The notes under the pieces: generated by a model
Told to the model about the DNA's origin: nothing
Databases searched by the model: none
Seen by the model: the letters and a program-made list of their open reading frames with translations, nothing else
In this document: positions 1 through 8,211 of the stretch, in pieces
Layout of the letters: every line of letters starts with the position of its first letter
Position numbering within the stretch: the first letter of the stretch is position 1
Program-made: the position numbers and the translations under genes
Origin: Hydrogenophilaceae bacterium
GTDB taxonomy: Bacteria; Pseudomonadota; Alphaproteobacteria; Caulobacterales; Aquidulcibacteraceae
Length of the DNA stretch: 64,000 nucleotides
NCBI GenBank assembly: GCA_013389015.1
Contig: JACAEE010000156.1
Span: 1-64,000 of the forward strand
Reading direction: 5' to 3'

Positions 1-182
1 CGGAAGGGAGCGCGCATGAGCACCAGCCACGTTTGCATATGGCCCTTGATCCAGCGCGTGCGCTGCTTGCGCCATGCGGTGAAGCTGATCGGCGCCTCTT
101 CCCACGTCGGCGGATCGATAACGTCGATCCGCCAACCGGCGCGCGCGAGGCGGTAGCCCAGATCGATGTCCTCGGTGACGTT
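1..182 (-). pseudogene. GT2-family glycosyltransferase, 3' fragment cut at the island junction
   Basis: Reading the minus strand from about base 182 to base 1 gives NVTEDIDLGYRLARAGWR followed by QRTRWIKGHMQT. These are the TED and Q(R)xRW motifs of processive membrane GT2 glycosyltransferases of the cellulose-synthase/BcsA-like superfamily. The reading frame leaves the family pattern just upstream of NVTED, where the island leader and integrase begin, so the N-terminal two thirds, with its nucleotide-sugar binding and DxD motifs, is absent here. The other side runs off the window, so the C-terminus is also unseen. I infer that the gene was split by integration; the missing half may lie at the far end of the island. 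Confidence 0.6.
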
Positions 183-361
183 GAGTAATTTTCGGGGTTT
201 TTGCCGCGCTTTGCCGTTTTTCCGCGCGCGCGGCGCATGCTCTTGTCGCGCTTGCGTTTTTCCAACTAGCTCAACCCTACCGAGCCCTACCGGTCCCTAT
301 CACTCCCTCTGCAGCGAATGGGACAGGAACGGGATTTGCGGGACCCGGTGGAGCGTATCAG
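183..361. other. island left-end leader between split gene and integrase
   Basis: This non-coding stretch separates the glycosyltransferase fragment from the integrase. It carries T-rich and CG-rich runs and then four phased CCCTA-type repeats. No tRNA fragment is visible, so the attachment core would lie at the junction near bases 175-190. The 119-aa plus-strand ORF that crosses it (166-525) has no recognisable protein content and overlaps the integrase in another frame. Confidence 0.4.
274..313 (+). repeat. four helically phased 10-bp direct repeats
   Basis: The units are ACCCTACCGA, GCCCTACCGG, TCCCTATCAC and TCCCTCTGCA, each exactly 10 bp from the next, with a shared NCCCTA core that decays rightwards. 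Position just upstream of an integrase and one-helical-turn spacing fit arm-type integrase sites or binding sites for a recombination directionality factor or an autoregulator. That role is inference. Confidence 0.5.
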
Positions 362-1618
362 TTGCCAAGACCATCAAATCACAAACTCAAATTGACGCGT
401 CGCGCGATCGAAGACTTGCAGCCCGAAGCGCGGCGCTATCGCGTTCTCGATACCGAGATCGCCGGACTTTCTATCATGGTCATGCCGTCGGGCAGAAAGA
501 CCTGGTCGGTGCGCTACACGCCTGAAGGCTCGTCTCCAACTGAAGTCGTACTGGGTGACTATCCGGGCGTGCTTCCCGAGACCGCTCGCGACTACGCAGG
601 CAAGGTTCGCTCAGGGGCGCGCCTGGAAGGGCGTGACCTCGCCAAGGAGCGCAAGGAGGCGAGGCGGACAAACGCCATTCGGCGCGAGCGCACGGTCGAC
701 AAGGTGCTAGAAACCTACATGGCCGACGCGCAGCGGCGGATGCGGGACTGCACGATCGTCCGGCTGCAGTCGACCATCAGGCTCTATGTGACCCCGAAGT
801 TCGGCAAGAAGAGCATTGGGCTGGTGACCCTGGAAGAGGTCCGCCGCTACGTCGAAGAGATCGAGGATTCCGGCCGGCCGGGTGCGGCAAGAAGCGCCTG
901 CTCGGCCCTGAAGGGCCTGATGGCGTTCGCGCTTCAGCGAGGCCTGATCGAGCGCAACGTGCTGGCGGGCTATCCGGGCCCCAGCATCGCTAGCCGCGAG
1001 CGTGTCGCCACCCAGGACGAACTAAAGCTCGTTTGGTGGGGGCTTGTGGATATGGCCAAGAACCCGCATGGCCGGTCGACCGCGCAGGCATTGCAGCTGG
1101 CGCTTTTGACCCTTCAGCGGCGCGGGGAGGTGGCCGGGCTTTCGAAGTCGGAAGTCGATCTCAGCGCCAAGCGCTGGACCATCCCAGGCAGCAGAACAAA
1201 GAATATGTCGCCGCAGGTCGTCCCACTTGCGCCTCTCGCGCTGAAGATCGTGCAAGAGGGATTTGAGCACACGGGAACCGACCAGGCCTTCGCCGGAAGG
1301 AAGCGTCAGATTGCGTCGACCGGCCACGCTCTTACTCGCGGCTTCATTCGTTTGCGCGAAGATGTTGGGGCGGGTGACCTCACCGTACACGACCTTCGCC
1401 GTACCGGTGCGACGATGATGGCGGAGATAGGAATTTCGGGCGATGTCATCAGCCGCATCCTAAACCACACGCCGCCCGGTCCGCAGGTGACGAAGATCTA
1501 CAACCGCTTCGATTACGAGCCGCAAAAGCGCGAGGCGTTGGAACGGTGGGAGAACCACCTGATGAACATCGTTCGCAAGCAACCAAAACGGGGCAACCTC
1601 GATGCCGAAGTTCGCTGA
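362..1618 (+). CDS. int: Tyrosine recombinase/integrase (DUF4102 type)
   Basis: Site-specific recombinase of the phage/island integrase family that cuts and rejoins attachment sites through a 3'-phosphotyrosine. The N-terminal ~100 residues form a DUF4102-like arm-binding domain (LTRRAIEDLQPEARRYRVLD, then SVRYTPEGS and VLGDYPGV). A SAM-like core-binding region spans roughly residues 110-205. The catalytic domain shows R253/R254 (LQRRGEV), H343-x-x-R346 (VHDLRR), H369 (ILNHTPPGP) and the nucleophile Y380 (KIYNRFDY), so the full set is intact. Length (418 aa) is normal. The start is TTG because the next in-frame ATG lies inside the N-terminal domain. It adjoins a broken glycosyltransferase, which marks an island edge. 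Confidence 0.93.
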   Translation: MPRPSNHKLKLTRRAIEDLQPEARRYRVLDTEIAGLSIMVMPSGRKTWSVRYTPEGSSPTEVVLGDYPGVLPETARDYAGKVRSGARLEGRDLAKERKEARRTNAIRRERTVDKVLETYMADAQRRMRDCTIVRLQSTIRLYVTPKFGKKSIGLVTLEEVRRYVEEIEDSGRPGAARSACSALKGLMAFALQRGLIERNVLAGYPGPSIASRERVATQDELKLVWWGLVDMAKNPHGRSTAQALQLALLTLQRRGEVAGLSKSEVDLSAKRWTIPGSRTKNMSPQVVPLAPLALKIVQEGFEHTGTDQAFAGRKRQIASTGHALTRGFIRLREDVGAGDLTVHDLRRTGATMMAEIGISGDVISRILNHTPPGPQVTKIYNRFDYEPQKREALERWENHLMNIVRKQPKRGNLDAEVR

Positions 1619-1633
1619 GGAGGCACAAATCCA

Positions 1634-1673
1634 CGCGCCAGAGGCGCGGGACCATCCGCAGCCTCCGTGGTCC
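1634..1673. terminator. terminator-like hairpins between convergent genes
   Basis: CGCGCC-AGA-GGCGCG (1634-1648) is a 6-bp stem with a 3-base loop. It is followed by GGACCA ... TGGTCC (1649-1673). Both lie between the ends of the convergent integrase and PepSY genes. There is no T-run, so intrinsic termination is uncertain. Confidence 0.35.
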
Positions 1674-1725
1674 AACCGATGGGCGCCGAGCTGTTCCGGA
1701 TAGCAGCGCTGGGCCCGTTGGCGTC

Positions 1726-2424
1726 TCAGGCGGCTTTGGAGTTCTTGAACCAGCGGAAGCGATAAGGGATGAGGGCGATCCCGGCGATCACCGAGAAGAG
1801 CGTCAGCCACGCGACGATGACGATCAGCGGGTGGTTGAAGTCTTCGTGGTTCTCCCAGTCCATGATGTGCAGCGCCCACAGCGTGTCGTAGATGCGCCAG
1901 AGATCGGAGCGCCGTCCGGTCACCGCGCCAGTATTGTCGGCGACATAAACTGCCATGCCGTGCTCGGCAAAACGCACGCGCCAGGCCGGCAGCAGGCCGT
2001 GATATTCCGGCACGTGTTCCGTGATGCGTTCGACCGCGGTCGGTTCAGAATCGAGCGCGATATGGCCGCGTGCAATCTCAACTGCGCGCTCGCGTGAGAT
2101 TGGCGAGATCGGCTGCAGCGTGGCCGCGTCGTAGAGGACTGGGTCGCCGTCAGCGAATTCGGCCAGCACCACTTGGCCGTAAGGCCGGTTCTCGATTGTG
2201 AGCTTGACGGGCGCGGCGCCAGCGCTGTTGCGCAAGCCTGAGAAGTCGAGCGAGCCGGTTTCGATGTGCCGAGGCTCAGCGGGCCGGATCAGATGCTCGC
2301 TGCGGATCTGTTCGATTGGATAAAGGGTGAAAAAGAGTCCGCTGACGACCCAGAACACGATCTGGATGCCGATCAGTAGCGCCAGCCATTTGTGCACCAA
2401 GGATGCGATGCGCGCGATATTCAT
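1726..2424 (-). CDS. PepSY domain-containing membrane protein
   Basis: A 232-aa protein with an N-terminal membrane segment (WLALLIGIQIVFWVVSGLFF), a periplasmic region with PepSY-like sequence (SRERAVEIARGHIAL) and a C-terminal membrane segment (LIVIVAWLTLFSVIAGIALI). It belongs to the PepSY-associated TM family that often accompanies metal and iron uptake or reductase genes. The short DWENHEDFNHP stretch before the last helix is typical of that family. It is the last gene of the minus-strand copper run, 18 bp after copD. Its exact role in copper handling is not known; a part in redox or metal trafficking at the inner membrane is inference. Confidence 0.8.
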   Translation of the reverse strand: MNIARIASLVHKWLALLIGIQIVFWVVSGLFFTLYPIEQIRSEHLIRPAEPRHIETGSLDFSGLRNSAGAAPVKLTIENRPYGQVVLAEFADGDPVLYDAATLQPISPISRERAVEIARGHIALDSEPTAVERITEHVPEYHGLLPAWRVRFAEHGMAVYVADNTGAVTGRRSDLWRIYDTLWALHIMDWENHEDFNHPLIVIVAWLTLFSVIAGIALIPYRFRWFKNSKAA

Positions 2425-2442
2425 TCTGTTCCCCCGTACGCC

Positions 2443-3300
2443 CTAAAGATCGGGCGGCCCCGTCAGCGTCGTCGCCCAGCCTATCAGCAAGAGAGCGGTC
2501 AAAAACAAGAGCGCGTCGGCTGCCAGCGTGCGCTTGAGCCAGGCGCGTCCGCGCTCGGGCGCCTTCACGATGAGTACGGTGACGAACTGCTTGTTGAGGG
2601 CGCCGAGACCCAGAGCCAAGCTCGCTGCCGCGAGCTTGGCGAGCAGCAAGCGCCCGTAACCGCTTTCAAGAAGCGGCGTCCAGCCGCCGGCGATGCGCCA
2701 GGCGAGCCAAAGACCCGCAAGAAACAAGACCGGCATGGCGAAAACGGCGCCGGCGCTGAAACGCTCCAGCCGTCGGTGCAGCGCCTCGTCGGCAAGTGCG
2801 GTGCGCGGCCACAACGAGAGCGGCGCCGCGAGCCAGAAAGAAGCTATCAGCACATGCAGGCCGACGGCCAAAGGCGCGAGGCCCGGCGCCGCCAAGGCCT
2901 GCGTGTGTCCAGTGAGCGCGAAGCTTGCGCTGAAGCCAAGCGCTGTGAAGAGCGCAAGCCAGTGACGCTGAAAGATCCATGCGGCGAATGCCGCGAGGCA
3001 GGCCGTAGCGAGCGCAAGTGAGGGCTCAGCCTGCATGGCCCAAGTCCAGCTGAAGCTCTCGGCATCGAAAGCGCGGGGCAGGCCTCCGGCGAGTTGAGCA
3101 TTGAGCAGGAGAAGCTTGAGCGCGCCGAGTACGAGGGCGCACGCGGCGACGAGCGCGGAGAATCGAATCCACGCGGCTCTTGCGCTGCGTTCAACCACGC
3201 CAAGCGCGCCATGCAGCGCCAAGCCCGAGGACAGCAAAGCCGCTGCATAGAGCGCGAGCTTGAGCGCCAGCATCAAAGGCGCGAGCGCATCCCCCGCCAT
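2443..3300 (-). CDS. copD: Copper resistance protein CopD, inner-membrane
   Basis: A 285-aa polytopic membrane protein with about eight hydrophobic segments, starting LALKLALYAAALLSSGLALHG. CopD family members work with CopC in moving copper across the inner membrane. Histidines inside or next to helices (LTGHTQAL, VGLHVLIASFW) fit the family. It begins 6 bp downstream of copC and is followed by the PepSY gene, the usual copCD order. A large antisense ORF (2392-3021 +) is a shadow. Confidence 0.88.
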   Translation of the reverse strand: MAGDALAPLMLALKLALYAAALLSSGLALHGALGVVERSARAAWIRFSALVAACALVLGALKLLLLNAQLAGGLPRAFDAESFSWTWAMQAEPSLALATACLAAFAAWIFQRHWLALFTALGFSASFALTGHTQALAAPGLAPLAVGLHVLIASFWLAAPLSLWPRTALADEALHRRLERFSAGAVFAMPVLFLAGLWLAWRIAGGWTPLLESGYGRLLLAKLAAASLALGLGALNKQFVTVLIVKAPERGRAWLKRTLAADALLFLTALLLIGWATTLTGPPDL

Positions 3301-3306
3301 AGTGCG

Positions 3307-3657
3307 CTAGCCGGTGATTGTGAAGCGAACTTGGCCCGGCATGGCGTGGCCGTCCCGGGCGATGGTGCGCCAGGAGAGCGTGTAGGCGCCTGGCGCGAGG
3401 CGCGGCAGCGGGATCGTATAGGAGGCCGCCATCTGGCGTGGCGGCGTGTAATCGAGCGCGACCGCCTGTCCCGCCGCATTGGTGAGCGCTACATTCGCGA
3501 GCCCGGTCGGGGCTGAGAATGTCACCGTGAACTCCGATGGCGCTGAAGTGAGCGCAGCGTTCTCGGCGATGCTCATGGCGGTGACGCTGGTGTGCGCGAG
3601 AGCGGGCGCGGCGATGGCAGCAAGCGCTATGAACGCGGCAATAGCGATGCGTTTCAT
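3307..3657 (-). CDS. copC: Copper resistance protein CopC, periplasmic
   Basis: A 116-aa protein with a signal peptide (AAFIALAAIAAPALA, then HTSVTAM). The mature N-terminal His and the C-terminal RDGHAMPGQVRF are the CopC copper-binding signatures. CopC is a small beta-barrel periplasmic copper carrier. Its usual Met-rich Cu(I) loop is largely absent, so this looks like the Cu(II)-only type. It lies directly upstream of copD and downstream of the NTF2-fold gene. Confidence 0.9.
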   Translation of the reverse strand: MKRIAIAAFIALAAIAAPALAHTSVTAMSIAENAALTSAPSEFTVTFSAPTGLANVALTNAAGQAVALDYTPPRQMAASYTIPLPRLAPGAYTLSWRTIARDGHAMPGQVRFTITG

Positions 3658-3675
3658 GCAAAGTCTCCTTGTGAC

Positions 3676-4152
3676 TTACTGGGGTGGGCGCGGCGCGCGC
3701 GAGGATGAGTGATAGCGAACGATGCGCCACCCGCCTTCGGTGCGGCGCAAGGCGCTGGTGGCGACACCCTGCCGCTCGATGGTGCGGCCATCATCAAGGT
3801 CGAGGCGATAGAGATAGGTCTCAGTGGCGAGGGCGATGTCGCCTTCAACGCTTATTGTCACCTCATAATCGTTGAAAACGAAACTGGTGATGTGTCCGAG
3901 TTCGGGCCCGATGTGATGCTCGACATAGTCGGCGTAGCTGCCCTCGACCTTGCCCTGCTCCACGACTTGCGAATCCGGGGCGAAGAGTTCTGGCGTGCCG
4001 TGGAGATTGCGGGCGGACAGTGCGTCACGATAGCTCGCCAGCACCGCCGCAACGGCGGCTTCCTCACCGGTCTGCGCCGCTGCTGGCGCCTCCGAAATTG
4101 TAAGCACTAGAGCGGTGGCCGCCGCTAGCGCGAGAGTCTTTAAAGCTTGCAC
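3676..4152 (-). CDS. Secreted NTF2/SnoaL-like (DUF4440-type) protein
   Basis: A 158-aa protein with a signal peptide (ALAAATALVLTISEAPAAAQ) and a ketosteroid-isomerase/NTF2-like fold: AVLASYRDALSARNL, SYADYVEHHIGPELG, then GGWRIVRYHSSSR. The start is GTG, with a GGGGG purine run upstream. It sits between two CopC-type genes, so a periplasmic copper role is likely by context. The HH pair and the final H-S-S-S could bind metal, but this is inference. A related domain occurs fused to DUF2231 at 9499-10410 with the same YxxHH and GxWRIxxxHxSS pattern, which suggests a paired or duplicated function. Confidence 0.8.
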   Translation of the reverse strand: MQALKTLALAAATALVLTISEAPAAAQTGEEAAVAAVLASYRDALSARNLHGTPELFAPDSQVVEQGKVEGSYADYVEHHIGPELGHITSFVFNDYEVTISVEGDIALATETYLYRLDLDDGRTIERQGVATSALRRTEGGWRIVRYHSSSRAPRPPQ

Positions 4153-4166
4153 GACCGCCCCCTTGC

Positions 4167-4547
4167 TTAGTGCACCATGTAGCGGACGGTTCCGCTCATC
4201 GTGTGACCGTCCGCGCCCGAAGCCGCCCAGGCGAACACGTAATTGCCGACGCTGAGCGCGGGCAGGGCGGCGCTCACATTTGTCGAGGCGGTGGCGTTGG
4301 CGGGAAGTTCAACCGTCATTGCCTCGCCGCCCTGGCGCGTAACCGTGAGGCTGCTCAGCACCATGGGGTGAGGAAAGTTTGCGGTGAAGCGCGCCGGGGC
4401 CGCGCCCATCGCGCCATCGGCGGGCGTGGTCTGCACCTGAACGGCATGATCGGCGCCGTGCGCGCTGTGATCGTGGTTCTGCGCGGCTGCCGGAAGCGCA
4501 AACCCAAGCGCGGCCAAGGCGATCGATGCGAGGACAAAGTTTCTCAT
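4167..4547 (-). CDS. Second CopC-domain copper-binding protein
   Basis: A 126-aa protein with signal peptide (LASIALAALGFALPAAAQ) followed by NHDHSAHGADHAV, a His-rich mature N-terminus. The core TTPADGAMGAAPARFTANF and the end GADGHTMSGTVRYMVH match CopC. It differs from the other copy in having a HxHxxHxxxH copper-site-like N-terminus. It sits 21 bp after copB and before the NTF2-fold gene in the same run. Confidence 0.85.
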   Translation of the reverse strand: MRNFVLASIALAALGFALPAAAQNHDHSAHGADHAVQVQTTPADGAMGAAPARFTANFPHPMVLSSLTVTRQGGEAMTVELPANATASTNVSAALPALSVGNYVFAWAASGADGHTMSGTVRYMVH

Positions 4548-4568
4548 TTCGTGTTCTCTCCGTTGAAC

Positions 4569-5783
4569 TTAGAACCAGGCTCTGACGCCAACGAGGAACC
4601 TGGTTTCCTCGGCGTCGCCGCCTGCGGTTTGAATGATATCGCGAGTGTCGCCGGTGGCGGCGCTCCACTCGACGCCGACGTACGGAGCGAAACGCCGCGT
4701 GAATTCGTAGCGAAGCCGCGCGCCGAGCTCGATATTGGTGACGCCTGCGCCGATTTCCATTTCCGGGATGTCCTCGGCGGACAGATTGACCTCGACGCTC
4801 GGCTGCAGGATGAGTCGCTGCGTCAGGCGCAGATCGTATTCCGCTTCTGCGCGCGCGCGCAGCTCGCCTTCGGTGGAGAGAAACGCCGCTGCATTTACTT
4901 CGAACCAGTAGGGCGCCAGACCTTGCACGCCGACGACGAGATCGGTGCGATCCGCGTCCGGCGTGTACACTTGGCGAACGCCCGTCTGCACGTCCCAGTA
5001 GGGCGCCACCGCGCGGCTATAGAGCAGCTGTAACTCGGCGTCCTCGATTTCCTCATCGATGACGCCTTCGCCTTCAGTCTTGATCCACACGCGATTGATA
5101 TCGCCGCCGTACCAGGCCTGCGCGTTCCACGCATAGCCGTCGTGGTCGTCGGTGAAAGCGGCTTCGAGTTGGTCGATCATGATGGCGCCGGTTCGCATCG
5201 CCCCATTCTCAGCGCGCAATTGTTGGCGCGCGGCCGCCATCACCGCCGGGTCGAAATAAAGATCGGCGGCATGGACCGGCGCGCCTTCGGCTGCTGGCGG
5301 AGGCGGGTCCTCCGGCGGACGGCCGGGATTGTCGGCGCTGGTTTGAACGTCGGGCATCGCCATTGCCGGCATGTCGTGACCCGCATGCGGGTCGGCCTGC
5401 ATGGCGGACATGACATGTCCGGCATGGGGATCGGCCTGCTGCGTTCCGGACATGTCGTGCCCAGCGTGCGGATCGGCCTGCTGCGCGCCGGACATATCGT
5501 GCCCTGCATGCGGGTCTGCCTGCGGGATGCCTGGCATGTCGTGTCCGGCGTGGGGATCGGCGTCCTGCATGCCTGGCATGTCGTGCCCGGCATGCGGGTC
5601 GGCGGCTTCTTCACCGGGCTGATGGGCGCCTTGCGCCGGCGGCGTCGGTGTGTGGGCGCGCGGTTGCTGCGGGTCGCCCTGTTGTTCCTCCTGCTGGTGC
5701 GCGGAATGATCGGGCGCCTGCGCCAGCGCGGGGCTGGCGAAGGCGATGAAGAACGGCGTCAACGCGGCGGCGAACACCCTCAC
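4569..5783 (-). CDS. copB: Copper resistance protein CopB, outer membrane
   Basis: A 404-aa protein: signal peptide (AALTPFFIAFASPALA), a His/Met/Asp-rich N-terminal region to about residue 145, then the CopB beta-barrel domain (AWYGGDINRVWIKTEGEG, ending in the aromatic terminal residue of RAWF, typical of outer-membrane barrels). CopB acts with CopA to bind or export copper at the outer membrane. The GTG start overlaps the copA stop (GTGA), so the two are translationally coupled. The N-terminal region carries six DPHAGHDM-type repeats. Confidence 0.93.
   Translation of the reverse strand: MRVFAAALTPFFIAFASPALAQAPDHSAHQQEEQQGDPQQPRAHTPTPPAQGAHQPGEEAADPHAGHDMPGMQDADPHAGHDMPGIPQADPHAGHDMSGAQQADPHAGHDMSGTQQADPHAGHVMSAMQADPHAGHDMPAMAMPDVQTSADNPGRPPEDPPPPAAEGAPVHAADLYFDPAVMAAARQQLRAENGAMRTGAIMIDQLEAAFTDDHDGYAWNAQAWYGGDINRVWIKTEGEGVIDEEIEDAELQLLYSRAVAPYWDVQTGVRQVYTPDADRTDLVVGVQGLAPYWFEVNAAAFLSTEGELRARAEAEYDLRLTQRLILQPSVEVNLSAEDIPEMEIGAGVTNIELGARLRYEFTRRFAPYVGVEWSAATGDTRDIIQTAGGDAEETRFLVGVRAWF
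5358..5603 (-). repeat. in-frame metal-binding repeats in copB
   Basis: Six copies of DPHAGHDM (one DPHAGHVM), mostly at a 14-residue (42-bp) period and separated by short PGMQDA/SGAQQA-type spacers, cover about residues 61-142 of CopB. Each unit offers two His, one Asp and one Met. Copy number is likely to vary between strains. Confidence 0.85.
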
Positions 5784-7549
5784 GATGCAACTCCGTCAAG
5801 CGGACGCACCGTGACGACGTTGAACATGCCTGCATGCATGTGCATCAGCAGATGGCAGTGGAACGCCCAATCGCCGGGATTGTCGGCGGTGACGTCGAAC
5901 GTCACCTGGCCGCCGGGCGCAACATTGACCGTGTGCTTGAGCGGCTGATGGCCGGGATGGCCGTTGACCAGTTCGAAGAAGTGGCCGTGCAAATGAATCG
6001 GATGCGCCATCATGGTGTCGTTGACGAGCGTCACGCGCACGCGTTCGCCACGCTCGAAGCGGATCGGTTCCACGAGTTCGCTAAAGCGGCGCCCGTCGAA
6101 GCCCCACATGAAGCGCTCCATGTTGCCGGTGAGATGGATTTCCATCTCGCGCGAAGGGGCTCGTTGATCCGCGTTGGGACGAAGCGAAACCAAGTCGGTG
6201 TAGACCAGTACGCGGTGGTCGACGTCTTCCAGTCCTTGCGGGCGTTCGCCCAGGCGGTTCTGCGGCATCGGCGAAATCGTCTGCACGCCGACGCCCCCCG
6301 CCATGTCCGGGGGCGCATTTTCAGGATCGCGCATATTCATGGCGCCGTGATCCATGGCGCCGCTGCCATGATCCATGCCAGAATGGTCCATCCCCGCCAT
6401 GGCGCCATGATCCATGCCAGCCATTGCGCCGCCGCTCATGTCCATGCCCATGTCGCGCATGGTGAGATTGGGCACGCGGCGCAATGGCGGGACTTCAGCG
6501 CGCATGCCCAGACGCGGCGCCAGCGTCGCGACGCCCATACCCGAGCGGTCAATAGCTTCGGAGACAATCGTGTAGGCGCGGTCCTGCGGCGTGACGATGA
6601 CATCGTAGGTTTCCGCGACCGAGATTTGAAACTCGTCTACTTGGACCGGGCGCACGTTTTCGCCGTCGGCCTGTACAACGGTCATCGGCAGGCCGGGAAT
6701 GCGCACGTTGAAGATGGACATCGCGGACGCGTTGATGATGCGCAGGCGCACGCGCTCGCCGGGTTGGAAGATGCCGGTCCAGTTCTCCTGCGGCCCGTGG
6801 CCGTTGATGAGGTAGGTGTAGACCGAGCCCGAGACGTCGAGCACGTCGCGCGGGTCCATGCGCATTTGCCCCCACATGGCGCGCTCTTCGAGCGGCATGC
6901 GGTCTTCGCCGGAAAGCAGCCCGGCGACAGTCGTGCGCTGGAAGTTGAAGCCGCCGGGCTGAACTTTCAGCCGGCGCATGATTTCGTGCGGATGGATGAA
7001 GCTCCAATCCGAAAGCACGAGCACGTGCTCGCGATCGTAGGCGACGGGATCGGCGTCCGCGGGATCGATGATGATGGGACCATAATGGCCCATCGCCTCC
7101 TGCAAGTCGGAATGGCTGTGGTACCAAAACGTCCCGGCTTGCCGCACCGGAAATTCGTAGTGGAAGGTTTCGCCCGGACGAATGCCGGGAAAGCTGATGC
7201 CCGGCACGCCGTCCATGGTGAAGGGCACCAAGAGGCCGTGCCAGTGGATCGACGTGTCAGCTTCAAGCGTATTGCGTACCGACAAGCGAACGTTCTGGCC
7301 CTCGCGCAAACGCAATAGCGGCGCCGGCAGCGTGCCGTTGATAGTGATAGCGTGCCCCGTGCGCCCGCCGACCGTGAACGGCGTATGTCCGACGCTCAGA
7401 TCAATCTGTGTCCCGTCCAATGTCGGCATGCTCGGCGCCGTGACGCCATGCGATCCGTGCTGCGCCCACGCCGGCAGCAGCGCTTGCAAGCCCAGCATGC
7501 CGCCGCCGGCGGCGGCGCCACGCAGCAGGCGGCGGCGGTCTATCGGCAT
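5780..7549 (-). CDS. copA: CopA multicopper oxidase, periplasmic
   Basis: A 589-aa multicopper oxidase with a twin-arginine signal (DRRRLLRGAAAGGG), so it is folded and loaded before Tat export. Copper-site motifs are SIHWHG (near residue 100), FWYHSHSD, HPIHLHGHFFEL and the type 1/3 motif HCHLLMHMHAGM at the C-terminus. A Met/His/Gly-rich insert (AMAGMDHGAMAGMDHSGMD) near residues 375-400 is typical of PcoA/CopA and can bind Cu(I). The family oxidises Cu(I) to the less toxic Cu(II). It is 80 bp downstream of the ECF sigma gene and coupled to copB. Large ORFs antisense to it are shadows. Confidence 0.95.
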   Translation of the reverse strand: MPIDRRRLLRGAAAGGGMLGLQALLPAWAQHGSHGVTAPSMPTLDGTQIDLSVGHTPFTVGGRTGHAITINGTLPAPLLRLREGQNVRLSVRNTLEADTSIHWHGLLVPFTMDGVPGISFPGIRPGETFHYEFPVRQAGTFWYHSHSDLQEAMGHYGPIIIDPADADPVAYDREHVLVLSDWSFIHPHEIMRRLKVQPGGFNFQRTTVAGLLSGEDRMPLEERAMWGQMRMDPRDVLDVSGSVYTYLINGHGPQENWTGIFQPGERVRLRIINASAMSIFNVRIPGLPMTVVQADGENVRPVQVDEFQISVAETYDVIVTPQDRAYTIVSEAIDRSGMGVATLAPRLGMRAEVPPLRRVPNLTMRDMGMDMSGGAMAGMDHGAMAGMDHSGMDHGSGAMDHGAMNMRDPENAPPDMAGGVGVQTISPMPQNRLGERPQGLEDVDHRVLVYTDLVSLRPNADQRAPSREMEIHLTGNMERFMWGFDGRRFSELVEPIRFERGERVRVTLVNDTMMAHPIHLHGHFFELVNGHPGHQPLKHTVNVAPGGQVTFDVTADNPGDWAFHCHLLMHMHAGMFNVVTVRPLDGVAS

Positions 7550-7629
7550 TCTTGATCCCTCGCGTACTGGCTCTCGGCGACATTCTGCACGGATGCCTTA
7601 ATGTGATACGCGCGAGGGAGCCGAAGCCC

Positions 7630-8211
7630 TCAGATTTTTGAGCTGTCCGGGTCGGGCGCGGCCGCGCCGCTCGCTTCAAGCGCCTTCCGCGCACGATAGA
7701 CCCTGACTTCGACGGCCTTGGCGCTTAGCCCGAGCAGGGCGCCCGCCTCGGCGTGGGAAAGCCCGTCAAGGGCGGTGAGGATCAGCGGTTCCTTCAATCC
7801 GGAAGGCAGCGCTGCGATGGCGGTTTCGAGCCGCGCCAGTCTGGGTTCGAGATCGTTCGCTTCTGGCTCCGACTGCCGCACCGCGCGCGCGCCGGGATCA
7901 TCCAGACTGGCCGCGCCAAAAAAGAACTGACGCACACGCCGTTTGCGCGCCCAATCGCGACACTTGTTGAGCGCTATTCTGCGCAGCCAGGCGCCGAACG
8001 GACGCTTGGCGTCGTAACTGGCGAGCCCAGCCCAGGCGGCGACGAAGGCGTCTTGAAGCAGATCATGGGCTTCATGAGCGTCGCCGAGATTGGCGCGGAT
8101 GAAGCGATAGAGCGGTCCTTTGTGGCGGCGCATCAGCTCGGTGAAAGCGCGGTCCTCGCCCCGCCGCGCGGCCAGGGCGAGCGCGGCGTCGTCGCGGCCC
8201 TCCGCGATCAT
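7630..8211 (-). CDS. ECF sigma factor, CnrH-like (copper operon)
   Basis: A 193-aa ECF sigma factor. Region 2 shows LMRRHKGPLYRFIRANLGD, DLLQDAFVAAW and RIALNKCRDWARKRR. Region 4 shows ALPSGLKEPLILTALDGLSH followed by AGALLGLSAKAVEVRVYRAR. It directs RNA polymerase to stress promoters when released from its anti-sigma factor. The gene overlaps the CnrX-like gene by ATGA, and sizes and order (89, 146 and 193 aa) match the CnrY-CnrX-CnrH system of Cupriavidus. The copper genes downstream suggest copper as the inducer. Confidence 0.92.
   Translation of the reverse strand: MIAEGRDDAALALAARRGEDRAFTELMRRHKGPLYRFIRANLGDAHEAHDLLQDAFVAAWAGLASYDAKRPFGAWLRRIALNKCRDWARKRRVRQFFFGAASLDDPGARAVRQSEPEANDLEPRLARLETAIAALPSGLKEPLILTALDGLSHAEAGALLGLSAKAVEVRVYRARKALEASGAAAPDPDSSKI

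Noticed and set aside
5358-5603. CRISPR-like array
   Set aside because: The repeats are in-frame coding units of CopB with coding spacers, not identical repeats with unique spacers.
5834-7318. 494-aa plus-strand ORF antisense to copA
   Set aside because: It is the mirror of the multicopper oxidase frame; it is His/Arg-rich with no family pattern, while the minus strand has all copper motifs.
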